NCBI RefSeq assembly: GCF_038002345.1
Contig: NZ_JBBOCJ010000001.1
Location: forward strand, 3,472,001-3,536,000
Direction of reading: 5' to 3'
Origin: Paenibacillus sp. FSL M7-0420
Lineage (GTDB): Bacteria > Bacillota > Bacilli > Paenibacillales > Paenibacillaceae
Length of the DNA stretch: 64,000 bases
In this document: positions 1 through 9,139 of the stretch, in pieces
Layout: the number at the start of each line of letters is the position of its first letter
How positions within the stretch are numbered: position 1 is the stretch's first letter
Notes under the pieces: model-generated
Told to the model about the DNA's origin: nothing
Seen by the model: the letters and a program-made list of their open reading frames with translations, nothing else
Database searches by the model: none
Made by a program: the position numbers and the translations under genes

Positions 1-1
1 G

Positions 2-136
2 TTCAAATATATCATGCTGGCATTGAACACCGCAGTATTCCTATTGTTCTGGCTGCTGATTTCTATGCTGAGCGGAAGTATTGTCAATCCGTTGAACCAG
101 CTATACCTGAAGATCAATTCAACAATGAAAGAGTAA
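2..136 (+). CDS. C-terminal fragment of a membrane protein (cut by window edge)
   Basis: An open frame enters from the left edge and stops with TAA at 134-136, giving the last 44 residues of a protein. It holds one strongly hydrophobic stretch (LALNTAVFLLFWLLISML) followed by SGSIVNPLNQLYLKI and a short polar tail. The hydrophobic segment followed by a basic/polar xSIVxPLxxL pattern resembles a second membrane helix running into the start of a HAMP linker, but the protein ends there. It could equally be the end of a transporter or DUF-type membrane protein. It converges on the sensor kinase gene. Family not assigned. Confidence 0.45.
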   Translation, partial: FKYIMLALNTAVFLLFWLLISMLSGSIVNPLNQLYLKINSTMKE

Positions 137-148
137 GCCCTTTGTTTT

Positions 149-197
149 TGAGCAGGATTCAACTTAAGCGCGCTTGGGTGGATGTTGATCCTGCTTA
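149..197. terminator. inverted repeat between convergent genes, possible terminator
   Basis: The arms TTGAGCAGGATTCAAC (from 149) and GTTGATCCTGCTTAA (184-198) can pair over about 14 bases with one bulge. The repeat sits between the end of the partial gene at 136 and the stop of the minus-strand kinase at 215. There is no clean T run on either side, so termination is an inference from position. Confidence 0.4.
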
Positions 198-214
198 AAC
201 ACACTGCCCTGATC

Positions 215-1954
215 TCATCTGGACAATTCCTTCTTCAAGCTGATGGTCACGGTGGTGCCTTGCCCGGGAGTGCTGGAGATACTAAGCCCATATTGGGGAC
301 CATATTCCAGCTTAATGCGTTCGTCCACATTACGCAGTCCGTAGCCGCTCTGGAACAGCACATCCTCTTTGGCCTGGCTGAGTGTTGCCCCATTTGCGAA
401 TCCGACTCCATCATCCGTCACGGTGAACCGGATCTCTTCCCCCCGAAGCTCCCCCTTAATCCAGATTCGGCCTGCGCCGCGCTTCTCGCTGATGCCATGT
501 TTGATCGCATTCTCTGCAATAGGCTGGAGAATCAGCTTCAATATGCGGACGCCTTGCAAGGATTCATCTATCTCATATTCCACTCCGAACTTATCCGGGA
601 ACCGCATTTGTTCGACCGTCACGAAGCTCTGCACCAGACGGATTTCCTCTTCGACCGTGACGAACTTATCCCCTTTATGCAGGCTGATCCGAAAAAAAGT
701 GGCCAATGAGGAAATCAGCCGCTCAATGTCCGGCTGCTTCTTCAGCCGGGCAATCCAGGCAATCGCATCCAAGGTGTTGTATAGGAAATGGGGGTTAATC
801 TGCGATTGCAGCGCAGTTAGTTCGGCCTTGCGCTGCTTTTCCTTCTCCTCATCCTTTTCCAGCATCAGTTGGCTGATCCGTTCCACCATTTGGTAATAGC
901 TGTTCTCCAGTTGGCTAATCTCATCTACTTGTCCTCGTTGGTCATAGACAGCAGCCAGATCTTTTTTGCCGAAGAGCCCCAGCTTCTTCTTCAATTTCAG
1001 CAGCGGACGGGTAATTTGCGCTGCCAGATAGAAGGACAGCAGGAGCAGCACGATGAAGGTTACGCTGGCGAACAGGAGCGCATTGCGGTTGCCCTTGACG
1101 ATTCCCGCGAACAGCTTGTGGCTGGAGATCACGCTGGTGAATTCCCAGCTAACCCCAAGGGACTCCAGCCGGGGATTCAGCGGATAGGTCGCAATGATAT
1201 AAGTGTTGCCATTCTCCGACCAAGTACGGTAGCCTTCTTCCTTACCCGGACGAAGCGGTGCGCTCTCCTCCAGGAAATTGCCCAGAAGCCGTTTGTCAGG
1301 GTGGGAAATAATCCGGTTGCCGGACGTCAGGAAGGAGTAGCCGATGCCTGTGAAGCTGGAGGAATACAGTGCCGCCAAGGCGGACTCTCTGACATAAATA
1401 ATCACGACACCGATATTCTGCCCCGTATTGAAGTTGCGGAACTGCTGTCCGAAGGGAATGTAGGCATTGCCTTCGCCATCCCGTTTGATCTCACCAACCA
1501 CAGGCATACTGCTCTCTTGAATACGCTTGATGAACAGGGCTTCAGGAACCTCCAGCATCTGCTGCTTGGTCTGATAAGAATAGAGTACATTGTCATTGGT
1601 CTGGATGATAACATTGCCTGCCAAGAAGTTATCGGCCAGCATATCGTCAATAATGGCTCCGATTCGCGATTCCTTGTCTGCAGCCGGGAGGTGGTCATTA
1701 TTGATGATCTGATAGATGTCACTGTTCACCAGAAACCGCAGGAACAGCATCTGGATGTCATCGGCCATCAGCTCCACGCTCAGTCCAATCTGGCGCTGCG
1801 TCTGAACGACATGACGGTACAAGTCTTTTTGCAGATAGGTATAAGAGTAGAAATTGAAAATAACCAGCATCAGCACCAGATGCAGAGACAAGCCCGCTAA
1901 CAGGACAATTACAATCCGGCCCTTGATCTTGAACCGCCGCAGCCGGGAATTCAT
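215..1954 (-). CDS. YesM-type sensor histidine kinase
   Basis: Membrane sensor kinase of a two-component system, expected to sense an extracellular sugar signal and phosphorylate the response regulator encoded just upstream. It has an N-terminal membrane helix (about residues 12-37), an extracellular sensor region, a second helix near residue 300, a HAMP-like linker, the His_kinase box with QINPHFLYNTLD (phospho-His about 389) and a C-terminal HATPase_c domain with N-box ENAIKHG, DDGVGF and GYGLRNV. Of several in-frame starts, I chose ATG at 1954 because GGAG lies 6 bases upstream; this leaves 19 bases after the regulator stop. Earlier starts (GTG 1999, ATG 1981) would overlap the regulator. 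About 579 residues, normal for the family. The divergent GH42/GH92 operon is the likely target locus. Confidence 0.93.
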   Translation of the reverse strand: MNSRLRRFKIKGRIVIVLLAGLSLHLVLMLVIFNFYSYTYLQKDLYRHVVQTQRQIGLSVELMADDIQMLFLRFLVNSDIYQIINNDHLPAADKESRIGAIIDDMLADNFLAGNVIIQTNDNVLYSYQTKQQMLEVPEALFIKRIQESSMPVVGEIKRDGEGNAYIPFGQQFRNFNTGQNIGVVIIYVRESALAALYSSSFTGIGYSFLTSGNRIISHPDKRLLGNFLEESAPLRPGKEEGYRTWSENGNTYIIATYPLNPRLESLGVSWEFTSVISSHKLFAGIVKGNRNALLFASVTFIVLLLLSFYLAAQITRPLLKLKKKLGLFGKKDLAAVYDQRGQVDEISQLENSYYQMVERISQLMLEKDEEKEKQRKAELTALQSQINPHFLYNTLDAIAWIARLKKQPDIERLISSLATFFRISLHKGDKFVTVEEEIRLVQSFVTVEQMRFPDKFGVEYEIDESLQGVRILKLILQPIAENAIKHGISEKRGAGRIWIKGELRGEEIRFTVTDDGVGFANGATLSQAKEDVLFQSGYGLRNVDERIKLEYGPQYGLSISSTPGQGTTVTISLKKELSR

Positions 1955-1973
1955 CCATTTCTCCAAATGTAGC

Positions 1974-3218
1974 TTAACCATAGGTTTTCGCATATTCACT
2001 TGGCGGGATACCGGTCATTTTCTTGAAGATCTGACTGAAATACTTGGAATCGGTAAAGCCGACCTGATTACCCACCTCATAGACCCGGTACATCGGATTA
2101 CGCAGCATACGCTTGGCTTCCTCGATGCGGTATTCCGTCAGACACTCGTAGAAGGTCTTATTCAGATCCTTGCGGAACAGATGCATCAGATGGGTCGGAC
2201 TCACGAATACCGCCGAAGCGACCCGCTCAACGGTAATATTCCCGGCATAATGCTCCCGGATAAAAGCGAGTGCTTCCCTGATTTCACGCCGGCAGCGCGC
2301 TCCGGCTTCTTCCCCGGCATACAGCACACGTTCAACACCTGTCAAAGCCCGCTGTGCGGCAAGAACAGCTTGCCGGTATGAGTCTGCGATCCTGTACCAA
2401 TCTTCTGTAGGCTTGCCTATACCTATACTGAGCGGCTGCCCGAAGTGCTGCTGGCTCCATTCGGACAGCTGTTTGCCCAAGCTGCGGGCATAGTCAATGG
2501 CATGTGTTAATTCTCTGGTCCGAATTACCATAACCCACTCCAGATGGCTGTCCCGGAAGAGGCAGAGCTGCTCCAAAGAATGCGCTTCCATCAAGGCTGC
2601 TGCGGCATCCTCCAATGCTCTCGTTCCCTCCGCACTGCTCTCTAGGCCATTGTCGGGAGGGAAGGCGAGAGATAGAGGAAGGATAGCCTCTCCGGGTTCG
2701 AGCTGAAGACTCAACAGCTTTAACTTACCGGCTACAAATTCCTCATCATCCAATTGCCCATGCAGCAAATCCTGCCAGAATTGCTTGGAGATCGAAGCGA
2801 TTTCCCCGTTAAGCTGTGAGTACCGCTTCGAATGCAGCTTCTTCTCCAGAATTTCATCGCCGACACAGCGCACCGTATCTGCAAGTTCTTCTATATTAAT
2901 GGGCTTCAGTAAATAGGTCGAAGCGCCATAACGCAGAGCTGCCTGCGCATATTGAAATTCATCATAACCGCTAAGAACGACAATGCCCACCAGCATGTCC
3001 TGTTCGCGGATTTTCTCTATAAGCTCCAGACCATTCATGAACGGCATGCGGATATCGGTGATAATCACATCCGGACGGTGCTGCAGGGCGAGCGCCAGGC
3101 CTTCTTCGCCATTGCTGGCTTCTCCAATGATCTCAACGCCGTATTCTGCCCAATCAATAGTTTGTGTGATGCCCATGCGTACCAGGTATTCGTCATCGAC
3201 TACAAGCGCTTTCAACAT
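1974..3218 (-). CDS. YesN-type response regulator (REC + AraC HTH)
   Basis: Cytoplasmic transcription factor partnered with the adjacent sensor kinase. The N-terminal receiver domain has the acidic pair D8/D9 (VVDDEY), phospho-acceptor D55 (IITDIRMP) and K105 (LLKPIN). A middle region of about 180 residues has no recognised domain. The C-terminus is an AraC-type double HTH (SPTHLMHLFRKDLNKT ... VGFTDSKYFSQIFKKMTG). ATG at 3218 is preferred over GTG at 3227 because GGGGTG lies 6 bases before it. It is transcribed away from the GH42 gene across a 310-bp intergenic region, the usual layout for YesN regulators that activate a divergent glycan-utilisation operon. Confidence 0.94.
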   Translation of the reverse strand: MLKALVVDDEYLVRMGITQTIDWAEYGVEIIGEASNGEEGLALALQHRPDVIITDIRMPFMNGLELIEKIREQDMLVGIVVLSGYDEFQYAQAALRYGASTYLLKPINIEELADTVRCVGDEILEKKLHSKRYSQLNGEIASISKQFWQDLLHGQLDDEEFVAGKLKLLSLQLEPGEAILPLSLAFPPDNGLESSAEGTRALEDAAAALMEAHSLEQLCLFRDSHLEWVMVIRTRELTHAIDYARSLGKQLSEWSQQHFGQPLSIGIGKPTEDWYRIADSYRQAVLAAQRALTGVERVLYAGEEAGARCRREIREALAFIREHYAGNITVERVASAVFVSPTHLMHLFRKDLNKTFYECLTEYRIEEAKRMLRNPMYRVYEVGNQVGFTDSKYFSQIFKKMTGIPPSEYAKTYG

Positions 3219-3528
3219 TAGCTTCACCCCGTAGTAGTTTTCTGTGTCTTACAGTCATTATAAACGTGAATTGTCTTTTAGAGGAGCAGTAAATAATCAG
3301 GTGGTCAGGATCACAAACGATATCGCAGCATCTTACCCCCACGGGTCTGCCTATCAACGTCCGTATAGCGGCGACTGGTTCCATTTCAACAGGTTCGCAA
3401 ACCGTTTCATAGGATTCTATCCTAACTTTCGTAAAATACACTGTGATAGACTTTAAGCGTGAATAAGCAGTAAGCGCTTTTATAAGTGGAAGATCATCGA
3501 AATTGAACGCTGTAGGAGGAGTTTCTTC
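3219..3528. promoter_or_regulatory. divergent control region with a cre-like site
   Basis: Non-coding region between the response regulator and the GH42 gene. AGTAAGCGCTTTTA at 3469-3482 matches the CcpA consensus TGWAANCGNTNWCA with two deviations and keeps the AAGCGCTTT core; it lies about 50 bases before the GH42 start. An AGGAGG-type ribosome binding site is at about 3513-3519. No further gene or RNA structure was recognised. Carbon catabolite control of GH42 is inferred. Confidence 0.5.
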
Positions 3529-5709
3529 ATGCAAGATCCATTTATTCCATTCGGTTTTCAATATTACCGTTCCCCAACCCCCTTCCGGGATCAATGGGAG
3601 CAAGACCTCGGCAATATTGCCGGGCAGGGGTTCAATTGTGTGAAGTATTGGGTCCAGTGGCGCTCCAGTGTCTCCATGGAAGGGACATTCGTGTTCGATG
3701 ATATTCAGGAGCTGATGGATATAGCTCACCGGAATGGGCTTAAGGTCATTTTGAATGTAATTTTCGACGTAGCTCCGGCCTGGTTCTATAGAAAATATCC
3801 GGATTCCAAAATGGTCACGGCCGACGGTTCCATTCTGGAGCCAAGAGCGATTAACTGCCGCCAGATTGGCGGAGCGCCCGGACCTTGCTATCATCATGCT
3901 CCAGCCGCTGCGGAGAAGGCACGCTTTCTGGAGGAGACCGTCAAGGCGTTCAAGGATCATCCGGCGCTCTGGGTCTGGGATTTGTGGAATGAGCCGGAGC
4001 TGACTACGGGGATTAAGCGTAAGCTGTCTTTTGACAACCAGGTCTGTTATTGCAGGCATTCGCTGCCCGCATTTCATGACTGGCTGATCCACAAATATGG
4101 TTCTCTGGAAGCGCTCAACGAATCGTGGCAGCGGACTTACGGGGACTGGGAGGAAGTGGAGGCACCGCGGGGCCAAGGCATCTTCAACGATCTGGTAGAC
4201 TGGCGGCTGTTCATGTCGGACACCCTGACAGCGGAGCTGCGGAGCCGGGTACAAATAGTGAAGTCGCTGGATGTGCAGCATCCGGTTATGGCTCATACGG
4301 TACCTGCGCCAATCTTCAATATGATTACGGCTGGTTCGGATGATTTCAAGCTGGCAGAGCCCTGTGATCTGACAGGCAACAGCCTGGGGTCTTCGGCGTG
4401 GTCGGCTGATCTGCTGATCTCGGCGGCCAAAGGCAAACCGATTATTAACTCGGAAATTCACGCGCTGCCGGGCAATACAGCGATGAAGCCGCGCCAGCCG
4501 GACCTTCTGGAAATGAAACGGCATATTCTGACCCCGCTTGCCCGCGGCATCACCGGATATCTGTTCTGGCAATACAGGCCAGAGATATTGGGTCAGGAAG
4601 CTCCGGCCTGGGGCAGTGTCTATCTGGACAGCAGCGCTACGCCCTGGTACAAGGACATGGCACAGCTTAACAAGCTGCTACAGAGCAACAAGCGGGAGCT
4701 GATGCTGGCCAAACGCCGCGGGGACGGGATTGCCATTCTGTTCAGCCCGGAGAATCAGATTGCCAACTTCGCAGCGCATGATCATCTGGATACCTACAAC
4801 GACTCCATACAAGGCGCCCATAAGCTGCTGCATGAGCTTAATTATAAAGTAGAGTTCCTGCATGACTCTGAGGTTACAGAGGAGTCACTGAAGCCATACC
4901 GCTGCCTGTGGATGCCTTATCCGCTCTACCTGAGCCGCAACTTGTGCGCCATCCTGCGTGTGTGGGTGGAGAAGGGCGGAATTCTGATCTCGGAATGCTC
5001 CTTCGGTGCTCTTCAGGCAGAGAATGGCTGTCACAGCTATAACGTTCCGGGATATGGATTCGATGAAGTGTTCGGCGTCCGCGAGACCTGGATTCACTCC
5101 GCCGAGAATCTGGATCACAGCTATCATCAGGTGGCCTTCGAATCCCGGACGGCGATCCCGCTGCGGAATGTGATGGGGCATAGCGGGGAAGAGGAGCCTG
5201 CCGCAGGCGGTCTGGCTCATGGTTCCTACTACAAATCAGATATTGAGCTGGAAGGACATGTGAAGGTACTGGCCCAATTTACCGAAGACCTCATGCCTGC
5301 CTTAACCTGTGCTGATTACGGCAGCGGACGGGCTGTATGGTTAGGCACCTTGCTTGCAGCTGCCTATTGGAAGGATGAACATCCCGGTACGCTTCAACTG
5401 GTACGGGAGCTACTGCAGCAGGAGCTGAAGCTGGAGACTTATGTGCAGGCCAGCGGTAAAGTCCGTGCCGATCTGTCTGAATGGGGCGAAGGTGAAGGAA
5501 CAGACCGGGGTGCGTTTCTATATGTGCATAATGAAGGGAAAGAGGACATCGCGACTGAAATTAAGCTGTGTGCTGTGTATACCTCAGCCGAACCCTGGTT
5601 TACCGGCGGACACGCCGATATTCGGCCGGCGGATCAGAAGGAGCCTTCAACAACCCGTCTGAGTGTACGGATACAGGCCGGGGATGTTCAGGTATTCCGC
5701 TTAGCTTAA
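3529..5709 (+). CDS. GH42-family beta-galactosidase
   Basis: Cytoplasmic glycoside hydrolase (726 residues, no signal peptide) expected to hydrolyse terminal beta-galactosides such as oligosaccharides from pectic galactan. The N-terminal TIM barrel has the GH42 acid/base Glu in LWNEPEL (E155) and the nucleophile Glu in IINSEIHALPG (E309), both intact. The trimerisation-like domain (from about residue 390, with GILISECSFG) and a small C-terminal beta domain follow. The start is ATG 3529 with a strong AGGAGG. It is the first gene of a run with GH92, a foldase and an SLH protein, divergent from the YesM/YesN pair. Length is a little above the usual 650-700. Substrate linkage is not proved by sequence. 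Confidence 0.9.
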   Translation: MQDPFIPFGFQYYRSPTPFRDQWEQDLGNIAGQGFNCVKYWVQWRSSVSMEGTFVFDDIQELMDIAHRNGLKVILNVIFDVAPAWFYRKYPDSKMVTADGSILEPRAINCRQIGGAPGPCYHHAPAAAEKARFLEETVKAFKDHPALWVWDLWNEPELTTGIKRKLSFDNQVCYCRHSLPAFHDWLIHKYGSLEALNESWQRTYGDWEEVEAPRGQGIFNDLVDWRLFMSDTLTAELRSRVQIVKSLDVQHPVMAHTVPAPIFNMITAGSDDFKLAEPCDLTGNSLGSSAWSADLLISAAKGKPIINSEIHALPGNTAMKPRQPDLLEMKRHILTPLARGITGYLFWQYRPEILGQEAPAWGSVYLDSSATPWYKDMAQLNKLLQSNKRELMLAKRRGDGIAILFSPENQIANFAAHDHLDTYNDSIQGAHKLLHELNYKVEFLHDSEVTEESLKPYRCLWMPYPLYLSRNLCAILRVWVEKGGILISECSFGALQAENGCHSYNVPGYGFDEVFGVRETWIHSAENLDHSYHQVAFESRTAIPLRNVMGHSGEEEPAAGGLAHGSYYKSDIELEGHVKVLAQFTEDLMPALTCADYGSGRAVWLGTLLAAAYWKDEHPGTLQLVRELLQQELKLETYVQASGKVRADLSEWGEGEGTDRGAFLYVHNEGKEDIATEIKLCAVYTSAEPWFTGGHADIRPADQKEPSTTRLSVRIQAGDVQVFRLA

Positions 5710-5742
5710 GACGGCAGAGCGTATTGCCGGATATTATAGAGC

Positions 5743-5761
5743 CGGCCGGTGAGATCCGGCC
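5743..5761 (+). other. intercistronic GC-rich hairpin
   Basis: GGCCGG at 5744-5749 and CCGGCC at 5756-5761 form a six-pair stem with a TGAGAT loop between the GH42 stop (5709) and the GH92 start (5779). There is no T run after it, so it is more likely an mRNA stability or processing hairpin than a terminator. Confidence 0.4.
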
Positions 5762-5778
5762 GAAGGGAGTGTATTGGT

Positions 5779-7944
5779 GTGAAGTTGGTAGATTATGTTA
5801 ATCCCATGCAGGGAACAGAATCGGATTTCCGGTATTCCAACGGCAACACGCTGCCGCTTACAGCGATGCCGTTCGGTATGGCAGCCTGGTGTCCGCAAAC
5901 CCATGAAGCGGGCGGCACCTGGTTCTTCCATCCCCGTCACCGCCACCTGGAGGGCATCCGCCTGACCCATCAGCCCAGTCCCTGGATCGGGGACTATGGA
6001 CATCTGACGCTGTTGCCGCAGAGCGGGCCGCTGCTGCTCAGCCCCGGCGCACGCTCCTCCTCCTTCAAACCGGGGGAGATGCAGGTCTCCCCCCACTATT
6101 TCAGTGTACACTTGCAGCGTTCCCGGACCCGGCTGGAGCTGACGCCCACCGAACGCTGTGCAGCGCTGAGAATAACTTATGATGAGCCGCACCAGAACAG
6201 GCTGATTATAGCGCCGCTGAAGGGGGAGTCACATTTTGTCTTCCAGCCGGAGATGCGCAGAATTACCGGCTATACCAGAGGCCATACCGCCGGGGTACCC
6301 GATAACTTCGCCATGTATTTCGTCTTCCAGTTCGATACAGACCTGATCATGGAGGAGTCGGGCATCTTCAATGGAGATTATCAGCCGTTAGGGACGTATG
6401 AGGGAACCGGAGAACGGCTCGGTGCCTATGCAGGATTAGCCCTGCCGGAATCCGGCGTTGCAGGGGTCAAGTGCGGCACCTCCTTCATCAGCGGGGAGCA
6501 GGCTCTGCTGAATCTGGAACGGGAGATTGGTGAATGCAGCTTCGGGGAGATCTTAAGCACAGCAGAGGCAAGCTGGGAAGAGCGGCTCAGCCGGATTACG
6601 GCAGAAAGCGCAGATGAAGAGAATCTCCGCACCTTTTACAGCTGCATGTACAGGGTCTGCCTGTTCCCCAGAACATGGCATGAATACAACGTGCAGGACG
6701 AACAGATCCACTACAGCCCTTTTAACGGCAGCATTTGCCAAGGTCCAATGTATTCAGATATCGGTCTGTGGGACGTATACCGGACCAGCCTGCCGCTGTA
6801 CAGCCTTCTGTTCCCAACTCTACTGGGCGAGATTATGCAGGCGTGGACGCTGGCTTATGAAGAGAACGGCTGGCTGCCGAAGTGGCTGTCTCCGGGTGAA
6901 CGCAGTGCGATGCCCGGGACACTGATTGATGCGGCAGCTGCGGATGCCATCGTCAAGGGAATCGGAGGCTTCAATGCGGAGCTGCTATATGAGGGCCTGC
7001 TGAAGCACGCGGACCATCCGGCTGCGGATGAGAGACTGGGCAGACGCGGACTTGAATTATATTTGCAGCATGGCTATCTGCCGCATGACCGGTTCCATGA
7101 AAGTGTGAGCAATACACTGGATTATGTATACGGGGATTTCTGTATTGCCCAGATTGCCAGAATACTTGGCAAGATGGATGACTATGAGCGCTTTATGAGC
7201 CGTGCGCAGAATTACAAGCGGTTATTTGATCCGGAAGTCGGATTCATGAGAGGCCGTAACGAGGACGGCACCTGGCAAGAGGCCTTTGATCCGCTGCAAT
7301 GGGGCGATCCCTTCTGTGAAGGCGGTGCCTGGCAGGGGAGCTGGGCGGTCCCCCATGACTTCCCGGGGCTGGCCGGACTGATGGGAGGAGAGCAGGCATT
7401 CGTCCGCAAGCTGGACCAGCTAATGGCTGAAGAACCGGTATTCAAAGTAGGCTCCTATGGACAGGAAATTCATGAAATGTCGGAGATGGCTTCGGCCGGA
7501 CTCGGGCAATTTGCCATCAGCAATCAGCCCAGCTTCCACATCCCTTATCTATTCTCCAGACTCGGGGCGTTGCCCACAACACAGTACTGGGTTCGCAAAA
7601 CGATGGCCGGACAGTTCAGCAGCAGGATGGACGGGTTGCCCGGCGATGAGGATAACGGCAGCATGGGGGCCTGGTATATTTGGAGTGCCCTCGGCCTGTA
7701 TCCGTTAAGTCCCGGAATTCCTGAGTACGTACTCGGCAGCCCCCTGTTTGACAAGGTTACCATCCAGCTTGACAACGGGCGGCAATGGGTCATTGAAGCG
7801 GAGAATAATAGTCCCGCCAATGTATATAGTGCATCGGTTCACTGGAACGGTAAGCCATGGGAGCATCACTCCTTGCCGCATGACGAGATTATGAGCGGCG
7901 GAGTGTTAATCTTCAATATGGTTCCGGGGCCTGCCCCGCTATAA
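5779..7944 (+). CDS. GH92-family alpha-mannosidase
   Basis: Glycosidase of family GH92, which contains Ca2+-dependent exo-alpha-mannosidases. The N-terminal beta-sandwich begins with the typical VNPMQGTESDFRYSNGN and MPFGM. The (alpha/alpha)6 barrel ends with GLPGDEDNGSMGAW and YIWSALGLYPLSPG (about residues 618-645), which carries the conserved acidic residues acting as base in this family. I chose GTG 5779 (MKLVDYVNPMQGT) because AAGGGA lies about 10 bases upstream; the longer frame from 5749 adds residues outside the family. About 721 residues, no signal peptide, hence intracellular. Its co-localisation with GH42 suggests a mixed galacto/manno-glycan, though linkage specificity (1,2, 1,3 or 1,6) cannot be read. 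Confidence 0.88.
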   Translation: MKLVDYVNPMQGTESDFRYSNGNTLPLTAMPFGMAAWCPQTHEAGGTWFFHPRHRHLEGIRLTHQPSPWIGDYGHLTLLPQSGPLLLSPGARSSSFKPGEMQVSPHYFSVHLQRSRTRLELTPTERCAALRITYDEPHQNRLIIAPLKGESHFVFQPEMRRITGYTRGHTAGVPDNFAMYFVFQFDTDLIMEESGIFNGDYQPLGTYEGTGERLGAYAGLALPESGVAGVKCGTSFISGEQALLNLEREIGECSFGEILSTAEASWEERLSRITAESADEENLRTFYSCMYRVCLFPRTWHEYNVQDEQIHYSPFNGSICQGPMYSDIGLWDVYRTSLPLYSLLFPTLLGEIMQAWTLAYEENGWLPKWLSPGERSAMPGTLIDAAAADAIVKGIGGFNAELLYEGLLKHADHPAADERLGRRGLELYLQHGYLPHDRFHESVSNTLDYVYGDFCIAQIARILGKMDDYERFMSRAQNYKRLFDPEVGFMRGRNEDGTWQEAFDPLQWGDPFCEGGAWQGSWAVPHDFPGLAGLMGGEQAFVRKLDQLMAEEPVFKVGSYGQEIHEMSEMASAGLGQFAISNQPSFHIPYLFSRLGALPTTQYWVRKTMAGQFSSRMDGLPGDEDNGSMGAWYIWSALGLYPLSPGIPEYVLGSPLFDKVTIQLDNGRQWVIEAENNSPANVYSASVHWNGKPWEHHSLPHDEIMSGGVLIFNMVPGPAPL

Positions 7945-7967
7945 GAACCAGGCGAGGCAGTCGGTGT

Positions 7968-7981
7968 TGAAAGCGCTTAAC
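7968..7981 (+). promoter_or_regulatory. cre site (CcpA)
   Basis: TGAAAGCGCTTAAC fits the cre consensus TGWAANCGNTNWCA closely, with the palindromic AAGCGCTT core. It lies 24 bases after the GH92 stop and 27 bases before the foldase start, so it could control an internal promoter or act as a transcription roadblock. CcpA binding is inferred. Confidence 0.6.
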
Positions 7982-8007
7982 AGTAATGCGGAGAGGAGAG
8001 ATTAACA

Positions 8008-9114
8008 ATGGCTCAAAGGTTTCATTCCAAATGGAAAACGCTTGCCGCTATGCTGGCTGCATTGACCGCCGGAAGTCTGATAATGATTGGAGCAATGAGC
8101 ATGAATACACCCGGGGAAGCACCTCCGCTTCTTATCGTCAATGGTCAGGAGACTTCAACCGCTGAATTCAACTGGCATCTTCAGTTGAACAGGGCGCTTA
8201 CTGCCGATTACTTCATGCAGACTTATCATGCCGGTTATTCGGAGGACTTCTGGTTGACCGATTATTCCGGCGAGATTCCGTTGCAACGATGGATCAGGGA
8301 CGCTCAGACTCAGCTATTGACCAAGCAAGCAGAGCTGCAGCTTGCAGAGGAAGCTGGAGTGATATCAGACATCAGCTTTGAGGCATTCCTGATTGGAATG
8401 GAGCGCGAGAATATACGGCGGAGTCAGGCGGAAGTGAACAAGGAGGTGGTGTATGGTCCTAAGCATCTGGATGGACAAGCTTACTACAGCTATTACATGA
8501 GCAATCTTGAGGATGCAACGATTGATGCGATGCGCCGCAATGGCTCTATCGTCATCACTGCTGAACAGGAGAGGCTGGAATACGAAGCCAATCTGGCCGC
8601 GAAATATTCCAAGCAGGGAACTACCCGTGTGGAATGGGTGACGCTGCCTTACGGACCGGAATCAGAGTACAAAGATCAGAGCGGGGCCATGGACAGAATG
8701 AAAGAGCTCCTGGCAGCAGTAACAGCGGGAAGGGAATCTACCGGAACAGAGCTTACTGGAACAACCCTCCGTGAACAGGCAGAAGAGTTGGGAGTATATA
8801 CCCGCGAGCTAACAGTTACCAGCACCTCACGGCGGACAGCAGCTCTGGAGAATCCGTTGGTATTACTTGCTGCGGAACAGCTTGCACAGGGACAGATGAG
8901 CAGCTTGATTGTGGAGAATGGGGCTGTCCACCTCCTGTACTGCCTGTCCGAAGCTGACCCGGAAGCTCTGCCGCTCGATCAAGTCAAGGATCGGATTGCA
9001 CAGGAGCTGGCACAGCAGAAGTTCCGAGCTCTTGTGGATCACAAGCGGTCCGAAGCCGTTGTGGAATGGAATAACCAGATGGCTGAGGATCTGGCACGGC
9101 AGGCGATTCAATAA
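8008..9114 (+). CDS. SurA/PrsA-like secreted foldase (peptidyl-prolyl isomerase-like)
   Basis: Predicted exported or membrane-tethered chaperone of 368 residues. An N-terminal signal-anchor (about residues 10-30, TLAAMLAALTAGSLIMIGAM) has no lipobox Cys. It is followed by PPLLIVNGQETSTAEFNWHL, the way SurA-N/PrsA chaperone domains begin (a self motif G-x-x-I/V followed by a long helix). A helical body and a C-terminal half with LDQVKDRIAQELAQQKF, typical of the end of parvulin/SurA proteins, complete it. I cannot identify an intact parvulin active site, so isomerase activity is doubtful. The gene is 25 bases upstream of a 1651-residue secreted SLH protein, which suggests a dedicated folding helper for that protein. 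RBS GGAGAGGAGAG. Confidence 0.65.
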   Translation: MAQRFHSKWKTLAAMLAALTAGSLIMIGAMSMNTPGEAPPLLIVNGQETSTAEFNWHLQLNRALTADYFMQTYHAGYSEDFWLTDYSGEIPLQRWIRDAQTQLLTKQAELQLAEEAGVISDISFEAFLIGMERENIRRSQAEVNKEVVYGPKHLDGQAYYSYYMSNLEDATIDAMRRNGSIVITAEQERLEYEANLAAKYSKQGTTRVEWVTLPYGPESEYKDQSGAMDRMKELLAAVTAGRESTGTELTGTTLREQAEELGVYTRELTVTSTSRRTAALENPLVLLAAEQLAQGQMSSLIVENGAVHLLYCLSEADPEALPLDQVKDRIAQELAQQKFRALVDHKRSEAVVEWNNQMAEDLARQAIQ

Positions 9115-9139
9115 CAATTCGAGGAGGAATTACGCAATA

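Noticed and set aside
3193..4572. Long minus-strand open frame over the GH42 gene
   Set aside because: Antisense shadow: the plus-strand frame has intact GH42 motifs and a strong ribosome binding site, while this frame gives Cys/Arg-rich sequence with no domain.
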